Of a stretch of 64,000 nucleotides of DNA, positions 63,601-64,000 are shown piece by piece (the first letter of the stretch is position 1; each line of letters starts with the position of its first letter). Under the pieces are notes generated by a model. It was not told where the DNA came from. It saw nothing but the letters and a program-made list of their open reading frames with translations, and did not search any database. The position numbers and the translations under genes are program-made. Source of the stretch: Membranipora membranacea (Eukaryota; Bryozoa; Gymnolaemata; Cheilostomatida; Membraniporidae); NCBI GenBank assembly GCA_914767715.1, contig OU612066.1:37176283-37240282 (forward strand), in the 5' to 3' direction.

Positions 63601-64000
63601 CAACTCTTTTACATTTCTGTTCATATTGTGTTAGTATTGATAAATTGTTTCTATTGTAATTGATAGTTTTAACTAAAATCTACTGTTTCTAATATAAAGT
63701 TTCTATACTGAAAATGTGTTGTAGACCAAGTTCCAAATGGGAGTTGGGAGGAGACACCATTCATGAGGATCAAGTCTATGAGACGGATAATGAGAAGTGT
63801 TACACACTTCCACGACCTAAAGACTCAACTATCACTGAGACTCCAGATCTGCACCGCTGGCAGTCAACAGATAGACTTAGATCCCTGTGTAAGGGTATAG
63901 ACTTAGGTCAGAGTACAGATGAGGAGTCCAGCAGATCTCAGGCTATACCTAGATCCTCTCACCGCCGAGAGCAGAGATCTCACCAGCGCACCAAGCCCTG
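45638..64000 (+). CDS. Large low-complexity/coiled-coil protein, 5' 18 exons (3' end off window)
   Basis: Exons: 45638-45685, 48447-48585, 49007-49253, 51262-51447, 52051-52230, 52463-52546, 53100-53195, 53677-53793, 54627-54838, 55165-55368, 56542-56740, 57631-57788, 58286-58417, 58836-58971, 59490-59626, 59902-60063, 60339-63567, 63725-64000. About 1,980 residues stay in frame. Residues 1-145 are Gly/Ser/Tyr-rich (MSYYKSGSYSLGGSSS start), then Ser/Arg/Tyr-rich to about 620. A K/R-rich patch lies in exon 15. The 3.2-kb exon (about residues 813-1888) is acidic, then has ELP-containing beta-like segments (about 1300-1480), a KVRF sequence at about 1322 like a PP1 RVxF docking site, and a K/E/R/Q/A-rich coiled coil (about 1580-1810). 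There is no signal peptide or membrane segment, so it is probably intracellular, perhaps cytoskeletal or a scaffold. I do not recognise the family. The weakest splice is the exon-3 donor (AG/GTTGTC). Confidence 0.75.
45852..46175 (+). repeat. 27-bp minisatellite in intron 1 of the large gene
   Basis: About twelve units containing GGTTTGATAGTATGGTTCAT and ACACCCC. Some have TTTCTTCATAC in place of ATGGTTCATAC, and one unit is shortened. It is intronic and non-coding. Confidence 0.92.
46931..46963. repeat. 33-bp perfect palindrome
   Basis: Arms GAATGGTTAGAATCCA and its exact complement around a single central G, at the edge of a tRNA-like repeat in intron 1 of the large gene. Confidence 0.9.
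46931..47215 (-). mobile_element. Candidate tRNA-derived SINE
   Basis: On the minus strand the complement of 47028-47045 reads TGGCTGAATGGTTAGCGC, an excellent tRNA box A. A weak box B (GGGATTCGTCGC) lies at the complement of 46995-47006. The 3' extension runs to the perfect palindrome at 46931-46963. It is unrelated to the SINE at 642/18385. No second copy is in the window, so the boundaries are estimates. Confidence 0.45.
49007..49284 (+). CDS. Alternative terminal form of exon 3 of the large gene
   Basis: If the weak donor after 49253 is not used, the frame runs on for ten codons (ending SHALYQ) to a TAA at 49282-49284 that overlaps an AATAAA (49280-49285). This would give a short Gly/Ser/Tyr-rich protein of about 155 residues made from exons 1-3. 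Whether such a transcript exists cannot be told from DNA. Confidence 0.3.
49474..49673. repeat. Paired short hairpins
   Basis: CAAGGAGTAACAGTGTTACT followed by CCTTG near 49481-49505 is an 11-bp stem with a 3-nt loop. A related stem (CAAGGAGTAACGCTGTTAGT then CCTTG) recurs near 49653. Both are flanked by TTTCAG on each side. Confidence 0.7.
49808..49860. repeat. 12-bp inverted repeat with 29-nt loop
   Basis: TTAAGTGGTTGA at 49808-49819 and its exact complement TCAACCACTTAA at 49849-49860, in intron 3 of the large gene. No function is assigned. Confidence 0.75.
50369..50382 (+). repeat. G14 homopolymer
   Basis: Uninterrupted run of 14 G in an otherwise AT-rich intron. Likely length-variable and prone to sequencing error. 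Confidence 0.9.
58404..58530 (+). repeat. 18-bp minisatellite containing splice-donor copies
   Basis: About seven units of CCTCTGTAAGTATATACx overlap the exon-13 donor of the large gene (GTAAGT at 58418). The donor sequence itself is repeated in the second unit and again further on. The period is a multiple of three. Confidence 0.85.

Noticed and set aside
1-64000. CRISPR array or prokaryotic defence system
   Set aside because: The tandem repeats seen are contiguous micro- and minisatellites without spacers, and all credible genes are spliced eukaryotic ones.

Overview
This is a eukaryotic, almost certainly invertebrate metazoan, genomic window. The genes are split by GT-AG (and some GC-AG) introns, the DNA is AT-rich, and the protein families are animal ones: AA15 copper monooxygenases, collagen-pentraxin secreted proteins and LINE, hAT and Harbinger transposons. 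The phylum cannot be fixed from the sequence alone. No prokaryotic operons, CRISPR arrays or rRNA genes were seen.

Layout. (1) 0.56-2.8 kb: a spliced, in-frame gene whose last exon is a hAT-transposase dimerisation domain. One of its introns carries a tRNA-derived SINE that also occurs, inverted, at 18.4-18.75 kb. (2) 4.7-15.2 kb: a tandem duplication of an AA15-type lytic polysaccharide monooxygenase (LPMO) gene. Copy 1 (5261-8782) is intact, with six exons and 230 aa. Copy 2 (12925-14649) keeps all six exons but has lost the start codon and has an in-frame TGA, so it looks like a young pseudogene. A third, Cys-rich secreted relic lies at 16.2-17.7 kb. (3) 18-23 kb: gene-poor DNA with a SINE, a foldback MITE, a hAT-type MITE with an internal 12-bp minisatellite, and a probable Harbinger-type MITE. 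(4) 21.7-42.8 kb: a second tandem duplication, of a gene for a secreted protein with signal peptide, coiled coil, furin-type RVKR site, short collagen stretch and pentraxin-like domain. Two copies are intact (358 and 361 aa, eight exons each) and there is one relic at 33 kb. LINE fragments, a Harbinger element carrying a MADF/Myb-SANT-like ORF, and a 441-bp perfect GTCTA repeat have entered this block. (5) 45.6 kb to the right edge: the first 18 exons of a large gene (about 1,980 aa in the window, 3' end missing). It encodes a low-complexity Ser/Gly/Tyr/Arg-rich N-terminus and a 3.2-kb exon with a K/E/R/Q-rich coiled coil and a possible PP1-docking motif. The family was not recognised.

The two tandem families are both secreted and polysaccharide-facing: one predicted to oxidise chitin or cellulose, the other predicted to bind ligands through a pentraxin fold. 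A joint role in feeding or surface defence is possible but is only inference from proximity. All exon models are hand-built from splice consensus, reading-frame continuity and comparison between tandem copies. No database search was run.
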